This document shows positions 41,901 to 49,473 of a stretch of DNA of 55,722 nucleotides, piece by piece. Where the stretch lies: contig CAYWIM010000018.1 of NCBI GenBank assembly GCA_964458325.1, forward strand, positions 1 through 55,722. Reading direction: 5' to 3'. A model generated the notes under the pieces. It saw nothing but the letters and a program-made list of their open reading frames with translations. It was not told the origin of the DNA and searched no databases. The translations under genes and the position numbers were made by a program. How positions within the stretch are numbered: position 1 is the stretch's first letter; each line of letters starts with the position of its first letter. The DNA comes from JAGMXM01 sp964458325 (GTDB taxonomy: Bacteria; Verrucomicrobiota; Verrucomicrobiia; Limisphaerales; UBA1319).

Positions 41901-43231
41901 ATCAGAATCCCGGGCACGAGTTCTATGTCGAGGAGAGCTTTCCGCTCAAGTGGATGTATCCGCACCTGACGCCTTTCGGGATCATCATGAAGATCAACCG
42001 CGAGCCGCTGGCGGAGATCACGGAGGAGATGGTGCGGACCGATCACGAGTACTGGTCGCGCTATGCGGATCGGCTTTGCGGGAACTGGATCACCTACGAC
42101 ACGCCGGTGCGGGAGATCTGCGACTTCGTGCATCGCCTTTACCAGCGGGGCGATTTCCGGGACTACCGGGGCAGCGAGAAGTTCGCCCGGGACAGCGATG
42201 CCCAGAAGGCGTTTTCGAAGCTGCGCAGCGCGATCGGCGGCGTGTATGCCTGGAGGGTCAACAACGCCCGAACGGTCGAGGAGCAGCAACGGATGTTCAA
42301 GGAGGCAGATTTTGCGTTCCGGCAGGCGTTTGCGTTCTGCCCGTTCAGCCCGGAGGCGGTGTTTCGATACGTGAACCTGCTGGCGAGCGTCTCGCGCTGG
42401 GAGGATGCGCTGATGGTGGCGCGGACGTGCGTCGAGTTCGATCCGGAGAACAAGGGTGTGCGCGACCTGCTGGAGCAGCTGGATCGCTTTGCTCAGGGCC
42501 AGGCGATGCCGGCGCCGACACCGAACCAGATGGTCGAGCTGGCCCGGCAATACCAGAGCAATCCGGCCAATCTCCAGGCGGGGTTCGGCCTCGTCAACAC
42601 CTATCTCCAGCAGCAGCAAACGAATGCCGCCATGGCTGTCCTGGACCAGATGATCCCGCTGCTGGAGAAGCAGTGGCAGTCCAATCGGGCGGATACGTCG
42701 CTGGGCATGCAGCTGGCCAACGCCTATGCGCAGCGGCAGCGGAGCGGGGATGCGGGGGTCGTGCTGGATGCGATCATTGGGCAGGTCGAATCCGAGGTGC
42801 GGGCCCAGCCGAGCAACGCGGCTGTGGCGATGCAGCTGGTGTCGGTCTACCTGCAGCGGGGCAAGAACACGCAGGCGGTGGACGTGCTGGATCGGATCAC
42901 GCAGCAGCCGGATGTCGATTCCAACGTCTTGCTCCAGGCGGCCATGACCTATGCCCAGCTGCAGCAGGTTGCCCGGCTTGAAAGCACCCTCCAGCGGCTC
43001 GTCCAGAAGATGCCCATCAGCCCGGAGGCGTGGTATGATCTGGCGGCCGTCCAGGCCGTCCAGGGCAAGACCAACGATGCGGCCCAGTCCCTGAACCGGT
43101 CGATCCAGTTGAGCAACCAGCGTTTGGCGGTGCAGCCCGGCGCCAAAGACCTGCGTGCGGTTGCCGGGCAAGACGGCCGGTTCCGGACGATCCATGATCG
43201 GCCCGAAATCCGCAAGCTGCTGCAGCTTTAG
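38981..43231 (+). CDS. DUF2723 multi-pass membrane protein fused to TPR domain
   Basis: 1416 aa. The DUF2723 signature lies at the N-terminus: 'LAPDLTLQDAGELAVGSYYAGVPHPPGYPVW' (in parts 'QDAGELAVGS', 'GVPHPPGYP'), where the acidic residue and 'HPPGYP' match GT-C glycosyltransferases of the protein O-mannosyltransferase superfamily. About 16 membrane helices are spread across residues 40-750. A luminal or periplasmic region follows with 'DNDQRGHMFGFWFGHDMF' and 'RDVYIITQNALADGTYLN'. The C-terminal part (about 1080-1400) is TPR-like ('FCPFSPEAVFRYVNLLASV', 'YLQRGKNTQAVDVLDRI'). A role in lipid-linked sugar transfer to envelope glycans or proteins is inferred. It starts 91 nt after feoB. Confidence 0.8.
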   Translation: MSNEKSKLTQSRGLAEPVGRGTGRSGGDGPSVSGPVAVPPFFRPIDWLTMAITTAVVFLGYCLTLAPDLTLQDAGELAVGSYYAGVPHPPGYPVWTILTWLFTVLLPFSNICWRVAVSSAAFGALSAGLVALMVSRGGSMIMEGIEALQRIPRRQENAICLVSGFVGGNLLAFNGFFWSQCVIVEVYPLSVLSLMGVLVCLMRWLYAPHQKRYLYWGAFLFGICFTNHQTLIVAAMGIEVLILAVEPRYGRDLFCVNALVYVLGLWAKKKGWMTSFDTNAMLFAIFNVIGVASAVIAVVTTVATRKTLEGWRAVLRDLLLCGAGVYVVALFMMASTVIPRLEVKSNYYALLHGAGIACIAGAIWLARKTLRPVSVGMRRGLSVAIGLSALYLLLLLLTASGIEREAAGQWLNRGNGGFVFAHLLGFGSLAVLIGFGVRTTGLASEIKLPAIIGAMWLLGSSFYFFMPIASMTNPPMNWGYPRTVDGFVHALTRGQYERTNPTNDPVRFFEQLRMYFEGAKEEFNLVYLLIALVPLVYYFFRRMERIEKVGLLWVSGIYAGVVLISMLVKGYGLASLSLTTHIGVACGYVLVLLLAIPFFYFCHPPHREKAWLAGLVSIYLFFAVLLLILLNPNTDKQSRDLTKVFFTASYVMIAMWVGYGLVMIGGYLVAAYERYRSFALYGAAVAAGLALYSLADTMAQVSNPMKFYTAVFGLALSLGAVAMLFVSRQKVHWRGMLALFALMPVYTVLSHWWDNDQRGHMFGFWFGHDMFTPTIAGADGKPLYPEMARDAILFGGTDPGRFCPTYMIFCESFIPPSKRADPAFDRRDVYIITQNALADGTYLNYIRAHYNRSTQIDPPFFQELFRSKRDFERNTTNFLARAMVPMDRIFLDLGSRVEARRRAEGVYPPKEIHTPNLEESRICFESYVEDARKRLESGQLEPGEDVRMVGDRVQVSGQVSVMQINGLLTKVIFDQNPGHEFYVEESFPLKWMYPHLTPFGIIMKINREPLAEITEEMVRTDHEYWSRYADRLCGNWITYDTPVREICDFVHRLYQRGDFRDYRGSEKFARDSDAQKAFSKLRSAIGGVYAWRVNNARTVEEQQRMFKEADFAFRQAFAFCPFSPEAVFRYVNLLASVSRWEDALMVARTCVEFDPENKGVRDLLEQLDRFAQGQAMPAPTPNQMVELARQYQSNPANLQAGFGLVNTYLQQQQTNAAMAVLDQMIPLLEKQWQSNRADTSLGMQLANAYAQRQRSGDAGVVLDAIIGQVESEVRAQPSNAAVAMQLVSVYLQRGKNTQAVDVLDRITQQPDVDSNVLLQAAMTYAQLQQVARLESTLQRLVQKMPISPEAWYDLAAVQAVQGKTNDAAQSLNRSIQLSNQRLAVQPGAKDLRAVAGQDGRFRTIHDRPEIRKLLQL

Positions 43232-43311
43232 CCGTCGGCTCCATGGGCCCCGAGAGGCGGATTCGAGAAATGCGGTTGGAATGCTGAATTCCGGCGGAAA
43301 CGAACCACACG

Positions 43312-43965
43312 ATGATGAACAGGATGATGAATACACTTGGACGAATCCTCTTGGGTCTGGTTTTTCTAGCGGCAGGGGTTCTCAGCCCGCGGGGGCAGGA
43401 GAACGGCAGCCTGCCCGCGCCTCAAACCAGCGGCGGCAAACCGGTCATGCAGGCGCTGCAGGAACGGCGCTCGATTCGGGAGTTTAAACCGGATCTGCTG
43501 GCCGACCAGCAGATGTCGGATCTGTTATGGGCCGCGTTTGGCATGAATCGTCCGGAGATCGATCATCGGACGGCGCCCTCGGCGCAGAACACGCAGGACA
43601 TCGACATCTACGTGGCGATGGCCGGAGGATGGTATCGCTACGAAGCCAAGCCGCATCGGCTCGTGCGAATGGGTTCCGCCGACTTGCGGCCGCTGACGAG
43701 CGGACAGGCCTTTGCGAAAGTGGCGCCCATCCAATTGATCTATGTATCGGATTACGGGCGGATGCCCAAGGTCAAGCCTGAGCTGCGGGATTTGTACGCG
43801 GGCGTGGACACGGGCTGCATCGTGCAGAACGTCTATCTCTATTGCGCCTCAGCCGGTCTGGCAACGGTCGTGCATGAATTGGACCGCTCGCCCCTGGCCC
43901 AGGCGATGAATCTGCGAGCCGATCAGCACATCGTCGTCGCCCAGGCCGTGGGCTGGCCCAAATAG
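43312..43965 (+). CDS. exported SagB-type nitroreductase family protein
   Basis: 217 aa. A signal peptide ('LGRILLGLVFLAAGVLSP') precedes a nitroreductase FMN fold: 'LQERRSIREFKPDLLADQQM' (in parts 'QERRSIREFKP', FMN-binding Arg52/Arg53/Ser54), 'LLWAAFGMNRPE', 'RTAPSAQNTQDIDIYVAM', and the closing 'VDTGCIVQNVYLYCASAGLATVV' then 'IVVAQAVGWP'. SagB-like short nitroreductases of this type are common in secreted form in Bacteroidota and Verrucomicrobiota. The substrate is unknown. Several closely spaced ATGs start the ORF; 43312 gives a full signal peptide. It is convergent with the next gene. Confidence 0.8.
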   Translation: MMNRMMNTLGRILLGLVFLAAGVLSPRGQENGSLPAPQTSGGKPVMQALQERRSIREFKPDLLADQQMSDLLWAAFGMNRPEIDHRTAPSAQNTQDIDIYVAMAGGWYRYEAKPHRLVRMGSADLRPLTSGQAFAKVAPIQLIYVSDYGRMPKVKPELRDLYAGVDTGCIVQNVYLYCASAGLATVVHELDRSPLAQAMNLRADQHIVVAQAVGWPK

Positions 43966-44078
43966 CCGGTCGATCCCGCGATATCGCACGCCTCGATGCC
44001 CGCACTCGCACGGGCGGCGGCGCCGTCAGAGGATTCCTCGATGGACGCTGCGAAATGGATGCGGATGGGCGGGGGCCA

Positions 44079-45251
44079 TCACGGTTCACGCCAATCCTGC
44101 CAGACGCCCCGCGCCGCGGCGCGCAGCTTCTCGAGCGTCCATTCGCTCTGGTCGGGAAGGGGAGCCGACGCGCCCTGGCAGGCAACCAGGAAGGTGAATG
44201 TGGCTTTTCCTCGAGCCGGCAAGGCTACGGAATAATCGACGGTTCCCCCGGCATACAGGCACTGATCCTCTTTGCCGCCGGCGTCCACGCGGCGGATGGC
44301 AACTCCGTTCAGCCGTCCGGCGATGACCTGGTCGAGATTCAAGCTGGCCGTGGGCGGGAACAACCAGATGACGTTCAATATCGGGTTTTGATCGGGCGCG
44401 CCGAGCTGGGGCAGCACGGCGACATCGAGCTTGCCATCGCCATTGGCATCGCGGGCGGGGAAGACCAAGGCGCCGGGACGGTGCTGTCCCCACCGCGCGA
44501 TCGGATCGACCTCCTGGGGAGGGGCGCCTTCGACCCGGCATACCATGGGCCGTTGGCCGGACTGAGCCCAATGGCTTTCGCAGAAGCCGAGCACGACGGT
44601 GAGGCTGCTTTTCGGTTCGATCTTGAACGCATACAGGATGGGGACGCCGCCCATGCCGGCCCGGATGTTTTGGAAGGCCGGGTCGCAGTCGGCCGCGGGC
44701 CGCGCCCACCTCGGGTTCGAGACGGCATCATCGCTCCAGCCCCACTCGCGCGTGGCTTGAGATGCGCGCGTTCCGGCGGGAAGCGCGACCACGGTGCGCG
44801 CGCCCAGCGCAACGGTTCTTGCGCCGACGCGCACGTTGTCTGGCAGGCGCAGCGCCAGGCGCGCACGGGCGGGTGCTCCGCCGGTTTCCTCGATGTCCGC
44901 GGTGAGCACGTCGACACCCGCTGGCCAGATGGGCGATCGAAACGCGGTGAGCGTCAGCGCCAGGGGGCCATGCTGCGAGCGGGCCTGGGCGGCGGGGATA
45001 ACGCCATCGAGGAGAATCGATGTCACGCTCGGTTTGGTGTTGGCGCCCGCGCCGGATTCCGACAGCGCAATTTGCAGTAGGCCCCAATCTTCCGCCAGGC
45101 GCCCCTGATCGTCCATTTCAGAGGGTGCGAACCCTGGCGAGGCGAAGCGAACCGCCGCCGTTGTCGAGATGCATGCCGCAAAGATCAACAGCAGGATAGC
45201 CGGATATTGGGCGGGTCCCGGAAGGGCGGAAGTGGGATGGATAGTCGGCAT
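44079..45251 (-). CDS. secreted protein of unknown function
   Basis: 390 aa with a signal peptide ('AILLLIFAACISTTAA'). The body is all-beta in character: 'LALTLTAFRSP', 'VDVLTADIEETGG', 'RLALRLPDNVRVG', 'LTVVLGFCESHW'. It holds one EF-hand/FG-GAP-like 'DANGDGKLDVAVLPQLG' segment that could bind calcium. 'TVDYSVALPARGKATFTFLVA' near the end looks like a beta-sandwich strand pair. I do not recognise the family; a carbohydrate-binding or malectin-like role is possible. It starts 12 nt after the sugar-isomerase-like gene and is probably its operon partner. Confidence 0.65.
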   Translation of the reverse strand: MPTIHPTSALPGPAQYPAILLLIFAACISTTAAVRFASPGFAPSEMDDQGRLAEDWGLLQIALSESGAGANTKPSVTSILLDGVIPAAQARSQHGPLALTLTAFRSPIWPAGVDVLTADIEETGGAPARARLALRLPDNVRVGARTVALGARTVVALPAGTRASQATREWGWSDDAVSNPRWARPAADCDPAFQNIRAGMGGVPILYAFKIEPKSSLTVVLGFCESHWAQSGQRPMVCRVEGAPPQEVDPIARWGQHRPGALVFPARDANGDGKLDVAVLPQLGAPDQNPILNVIWLFPPTASLNLDQVIAGRLNGVAIRRVDAGGKEDQCLYAGGTVDYSVALPARGKATFTFLVACQGASAPLPDQSEWTLEKLRAAARGVWQDWREP

Positions 45252-45263
45252 GGCGGTGGCTGG

Positions 45264-46751
45264 TTACGCGTCCAGTTTGGGGTGAGATTCGTAGCGGGGC
45301 GAGTGGACGACATTGATGCCGTAAAGCTGGCAGAATCCCTCGATGACCCGGCGGTGATCCCCCAGCGTCACGACCTGATGGAATCCCTGCACGTCCCGGC
45401 AGTCCTCGATATCGTCCATCTTGAGCTCGACGGACGTGCGGCAGCCGCCGGCAGGCGGGGTATCGACGTTGCTGACGACCGTGCCGGTATCGAGGATCAG
45501 CTCATTGGGATTGCGAAATCGGACCAGAGTGGCCTTTTCGCCCACCGGCCAAAGGACCTGGACAGCCACGCCCAGGGCGGACTCGGAGTGGCTGCGGAGA
45601 ATGTAGGGGGACGGTTTTTGCGCGAACCCGTTGAGGCGCGTGCCCGAGGTGCAGTGCGAAACGATCAGCAGATTGCGGGCGGTTTCGGCGACCGGATCGT
45701 TCATGTAGCCGGGCCGATCGAGCAGATAGCTGGTCAGCATCATCGAGGTCGCTCCATGCAGGTCGGCTTCGCAGCCGGCGGTGATGCCCTGGTCCTGCAG
45801 CATCGTCCATGCGCCGCAGGGAGGGGTGGGGACGAGCCGGGCGCCCACCATGCCGAGGCAATCCATCGAAAGCGCGTTCGCCTGTTCGTCCGCGAGCAGG
45901 CGCTTGGCGGTCGTATAGGCGCGGACGCAATTGAGGCCATCCTCCTCGTTGGGCTCGACGATCTGGCGGGCGCCCCTCCGGAAATCGGCCGCCAGGTCGC
46001 GCACCTCTTCGTTGACGGGCATTTTCCCGAACAGCTCGTTGAACGTCTTGCGCGGCACGGCACGGACCTTGGTTCCGAGGCGTTCGAGGACGGTCTCGTT
46101 GCGCTGGTCGCCGCGAATCCACAAAATGCGGCTCTCCTCGAAGAGGCGCTTGGCGCGGATCATCCGCAGGCCGTTCTCGACCGCGGGCCAATGCAGGGTC
46201 GAGACGACGTGCACGCCCGGCTGGCGGGAGATGTTGTTCACGTGGCCCGTGAACGAAGTCCCGATGGGGGAGAAGACGATGAGCGGGACGCCTGCTTCCT
46301 TGCTCAGCCGGTTGGCCCACGGCCAGCATTGCATGTGCTGGAGGATCACCAGGAGGCCGTCCGGCTTGCGCGCCTTCACCCCGTCGAGCAGTGCCGTCAG
46401 CCCGGGTTCGTCCTCGACGGGTTTGGCCTCCTCGCGCAGCTCGATGCCGAGGCGCTGGCAGGATTCACGCAGCGACGAACGATACTCCTTTTGACGGGCA
46501 TCGAGGTCGTAGGCGGTTCCGGGCCATCCCAGCCAGTAGGGGCGAGGCTGTTGCAGAATGGCGGCGTCCAAGCGGATTTTCGGTTTGGGACGCAGATTGG
46601 CGGGATCGACAAAATCGGGCGCCGGTTTGCTCGATTGGGCCCAGCTGCGGATCAGGCTGCCGCCAAAGGCTAAGCCGACGCTCGTCGACGAGAGGATCTG
46701 AAGACATTGCCGGCGTGAAATACAGCTATGACAATGGTGGGAGGTGTGCAT
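45264..46751 (-). CDS. Tat-exported L-fucose/arabinose isomerase-like protein
   Basis: 495 aa. 'ISRRQCLQILSSTSVGLAFGG' supplies an RR-type export signal (in parts 'SRRQCLQI' and 'GLAFGGS'). The middle and C-terminal parts match FucI-like enzymes: 'GLLVILQHMQCWPWANRL', 'ALSMDCLGMVGARLVPTPPCG', 'CEADLHGATSMMLTSYLL' and 'NLLIVSHCTSGTRLNGF', which carry the Glu/Asp/His metal residues (Glu and Asp in 'CEADL', His in 'SHC'). Cytosolic FucI isomerises fucose and arabinose; an exported relative with unchanged ligands suggests another sugar or polymer end. It is second in a minus-strand group after the DegT gene (142-nt gap) and 12 nt before the unknown secreted gene. Confidence 0.7.
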   Translation of the reverse strand: MHTSHHCHSCISRRQCLQILSSTSVGLAFGGSLIRSWAQSSKPAPDFVDPANLRPKPKIRLDAAILQQPRPYWLGWPGTAYDLDARQKEYRSSLRESCQRLGIELREEAKPVEDEPGLTALLDGVKARKPDGLLVILQHMQCWPWANRLSKEAGVPLIVFSPIGTSFTGHVNNISRQPGVHVVSTLHWPAVENGLRMIRAKRLFEESRILWIRGDQRNETVLERLGTKVRAVPRKTFNELFGKMPVNEEVRDLAADFRRGARQIVEPNEEDGLNCVRAYTTAKRLLADEQANALSMDCLGMVGARLVPTPPCGAWTMLQDQGITAGCEADLHGATSMMLTSYLLDRPGYMNDPVAETARNLLIVSHCTSGTRLNGFAQKPSPYILRSHSESALGVAVQVLWPVGEKATLVRFRNPNELILDTGTVVSNVDTPPAGGCRTSVELKMDDIEDCRDVQGFHQVVTLGDHRRVIEGFCQLYGINVVHSPRYESHPKLDA

Positions 46752-46893
46752 ATGCAGGATGGATTCAGGTTTTCACAGGGCCAATTCGGGCTCATGTATA
46801 GGGGGGAACAGGTTCGGATGCAAGCGCAGGATCGGAGGGCTGTTTCCGGCGCATCCCCGGCCCGGAATTCCTGAGGTTGACGATCCGGAATGC

Positions 46894-48216
46894 CTACACC
46901 GCGTAATGCCTGGCGACTTTGCGAACGGCCATAGCCACGGCACGGATGTAATCGTCGTCCATGGCCTCATTGAGTGGGAACCGCATGCAGGTTGAGATGA
47001 TGGCCTCGGTTACAGGGAGCTTGACCTTCGCGTAATCCATGGCGGTCAGGCCGGCCTCCTTGATCGGCCAGCGGCCGGCGAAGAACGAGTGGTTGCGGAA
47101 CATGGGCATTCCGTAGAGAGGCGTTGGGATGTAGCCGTTGGTGAACACGACGCCCTCTGCTGCCAGCGCCTTGACGAACTGGGGGCGGTCGCACCGCACT
47201 CGTTCCGGCACCAGCCGGCACATATAGGCCCAGTGAACACAGCGATCCTGCGGATCGACTTTCGGTGGAGCGATGGCCGCCACACCGGCCAGCTCGGCCG
47301 TCAGCAGCTCGCCGAGCCTCGATCGCTTCGCGGCGATATCCTCAAGGCGCGTGAGCTGCGCGGCGACGAATGCCGCCTGCAGCTCGGTCATGCGGTAGTT
47401 GCAGGCAATCACGTTGCTCGAGTCCGCCGGGTTGAGCCGGTTCGTCGCTTTATCGCCGTATTTGATCAGCAGGGGGCCCAGCCGCGCGTCGCTCGTCGAG
47501 ACAACGCCGCCGTCCCCGCAAGCGATGTGCTTGGTGTCCTGGAGCGAGAAGCAGCAGATCTGGCCGACCGTGCCGACGGGTTTCCCCCGATACAGCGCGC
47601 CCCATGCCTGAGCGCAATCCTCGATCAAGATCAGCTTGTGCCTGTCCGCAATCTCTTTCAGCTCGGCCAGCCCGGACGGATTCCCGGAAAGATGGACGGC
47701 GATGATCGCCTTGGTCCGATGCGTGATCTTGCCCTCGACGTCTCGCGGATCGAGGCAATAGGTGTGGGGATCCAGCTCGGCGAACACCGGCACCGCGTTC
47801 TGGAAGATGACGCCGATGACCGTCCCGATGTCCGTGATGCTCGAGGTGATGACTTCGTCGCCCGGCCCGATGCCGGCTGCGCCCACGGCGATGTGGAGAG
47901 CGGCGCTCCCCGAGGAGCAGGGCTGGACGAACTTGTGTCCGTAGATCTTCTGGTATCGCTGCGTGAAAAGGGCCGTCTGCTTGTTTCGCCAATAATACAG
48001 CGATGGCTGCTGGATGGCTTCGGCGAGCTGGGCCAGCTCCGGCTCTCCCCAGCGCTTCGGCCTGGGCATGGCCTGCGGCACGGCTTTCTTGCCCCCATCG
48101 ATGGCCAGCGTCGATGATCCCGGCTCCGGATCCGCCGCGGCCAATGGAAGCGCGGCAAGCGCGGTCGATGTGGCGGCAAGAAACTCGCGGCGCGAGACGT
48201 GTTCATGCGGATTCAT
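46894..48216 (-). CDS. Tat-signal DegT/DnrJ/EryC1/StrS-family aminotransferase
   Basis: 440 aa. 'VSRREFLAATSTALAALPLAAA' is a Tat-type signal (in parts 'SRREFLAATS', 'AALPLAAA'). The PLP domain follows: 'QPCSSGSAALHIAVGAAGIGPGDEV' (in parts 'SSGSAALHIA', 'GPGDEVITSS'), 'LILIEDCAQAWGALYRG', the Schiff-base lysine in 'QDTKHIACGDGGVV', and 'CNYRMTELQAAFVAAQL'. Family members are normally cytosolic nucleotide-sugar transaminases, so the signal is notable. An uncharged sugar substrate in the periplasm would need imported PLP or Tat export of a folded holoenzyme, which Tat permits. The ATG at 48216 gives the complete signal. Confidence 0.82.
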   Translation of the reverse strand: MNPHEHVSRREFLAATSTALAALPLAAADPEPGSSTLAIDGGKKAVPQAMPRPKRWGEPELAQLAEAIQQPSLYYWRNKQTALFTQRYQKIYGHKFVQPCSSGSAALHIAVGAAGIGPGDEVITSSITDIGTVIGVIFQNAVPVFAELDPHTYCLDPRDVEGKITHRTKAIIAVHLSGNPSGLAELKEIADRHKLILIEDCAQAWGALYRGKPVGTVGQICCFSLQDTKHIACGDGGVVSTSDARLGPLLIKYGDKATNRLNPADSSNVIACNYRMTELQAAFVAAQLTRLEDIAAKRSRLGELLTAELAGVAAIAPPKVDPQDRCVHWAYMCRLVPERVRCDRPQFVKALAAEGVVFTNGYIPTPLYGMPMFRNHSFFAGRWPIKEAGLTAMDYAKVKLPVTEAIISTCMRFPLNEAMDDDYIRAVAMAVRKVARHYAV

Positions 48217-48280
48217 AGCGGTCCATTACACGATTGGGGTTTCGCCGTCTATCCCGAATGCGTCCCTTTGTTTCCCCTTT

Positions 48281-48303
48281 CCCCCGCTCGTGCCTCGCGG
48301 GGG
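48281..48303. repeat. C-run/G-run hairpin between two minus-strand genes
   Basis: CCCCCGC (48281-48287) pairs with GCGGGGG (48297-48303), 7 bp around a 9-nt loop, and imperfect C/T and G/A flanks extend it. It resembles the hairpin at 41-70. It lies in the 141-nt gap between the thymidylate-synthase-like gene and the DegT gene. Confidence 0.4.
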
Positions 48304-48357
48304 GAGGGAATTGCATCCGGCGGCTGTCTGAAACTGCAGGCGGCCACTGCGCGACGG

Positions 48358-49197
48358 TCACCGCCTCATCGCCTCGACTTTCTGGAGGATGGCGGGCTTG
48401 GCTTCCTCCATCATATCGCGCACGTCAGCGTAGCGAAGGGATCGCTGCTCGAAGGTCCGCTTCTGCAGGGCGCCGAGGAACCGGCCTTCGAACTCTTTGA
48501 AGTAGCTGCCGTAGATGTGATAGCTGTCGGCCATGTGGACGTAGCGCCCCAGGGCGACGGCGCCGCCGGTCAGTTCCCCGATTCGCGCCGCGATGCGCTG
48601 CTGAAGCTGGACCAGGGCGAAAATGTTCATGAACGCGGCCTTGTAGGCGTCGTTGGATCGGAATCGGACGTTCATGCTGAGGACCGGGTCGCCCTCCTCG
48701 ACCAGAATCCGGCACCAGATGCTCTGCATGCAGGCGGGGTCGTAGCATGCATTGTCTTCCCAGACCTTCCAGGTGATGGCCTGCGCGCGGCGCGTGTGGG
48801 GCGCCTGGGCGAGCTTGCGGCACAGCATCTCGATCTGGTCCAATGGCTCCATCGTCGGGACCGCGTATTGAAAGAGCCGCTGATGATAGGTGTATTCCCA
48901 ACGCGTGTCCTGAGGATCGCTCGGATCGCGAACCAGGTGATCCTTGATGCCGTCGCAGACCTCCATCACGTACTCCTGCAGCTCGATCGGTCCGCCCGGG
49001 AAATCCTTGTGGATCATCGGCTCCTTCAAAGGATCGGTGATCGTGACGATCATCGTGGCGTCCTTGCTGGGCGGGTCGTCGGGCTTGTCGTACTCGGTCT
49101 TGAGATCGCAGCCTTTTTGGTGGAGCTCGATCAGGGATAATTCCCAGGCCCGGGCGATGGTGTCAGCTTCGACGTGGAGAACAGGGATGCCTTTCAT
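48358..49197 (-). CDS. thymidylate synthase-family protein (methanogen/hydroxymethylase-like branch)
   Basis: 279 aa. The C-terminal half carries the ThyA-family core: 'RRAQAITWKVWEDNACYDPACMQ' (in parts 'RRAQAITWK', 'DPACMQSIWC'), with candidate nucleophile Cys156, then 'VLSMNVRFRSNDAYKAAFMN' (in parts 'MNVRFRSND') matching the RSxD phosphate and folate region, and 'YHIYGSYFKEFEG', matching 'HIY'. The His that follows the catalytic Cys in classical ThyA is Met here, as in some archaeal-type and pyrimidine hydroxymethylase relatives. The N-terminus ('GIPVLHVEADTIARAWE') differs from ThyA. The substrate (dUMP, dCMP or other) is uncertain. The ATG at 49197 was chosen; an upstream extension in the same frame is rejected as it opposes the next gene. 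Confidence 0.75.
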   Translation of the reverse strand: MKGIPVLHVEADTIARAWELSLIELHQKGCDLKTEYDKPDDPPSKDATMIVTITDPLKEPMIHKDFPGGPIELQEYVMEVCDGIKDHLVRDPSDPQDTRWEYTYHQRLFQYAVPTMEPLDQIEMLCRKLAQAPHTRRAQAITWKVWEDNACYDPACMQSIWCRILVEEGDPVLSMNVRFRSNDAYKAAFMNIFALVQLQQRIAARIGELTGGAVALGRYVHMADSYHIYGSYFKEFEGRFLGALQKRTFEQRSLRYADVRDMMEEAKPAILQKVEAMRR

Positions 49198-49473
49198 GGC
49201 GGGGGGTGTTATGGATGAGGTTGCGGCCAGCGTGGTTTCATGGTTCTTCGAGCGCGCAATATTTAGGCGGCCACGGACAGATTTGGCAATCCTTTTGACC
49301 GCAGACGGTGCGGCCCCGTCGCAATGTTGCACGCCCCACAAACGCGCGTTCGGCACTGCATCGTTATGAAGTCTGGATTTGACGGGCGGATATGCAAGCT
49401 CTATACATCGGCCGATGCCGGGAAAGAAGCGCGCACTGCAGGAAGCCGGGGATCCAAGCATGGAGGCAAACCA

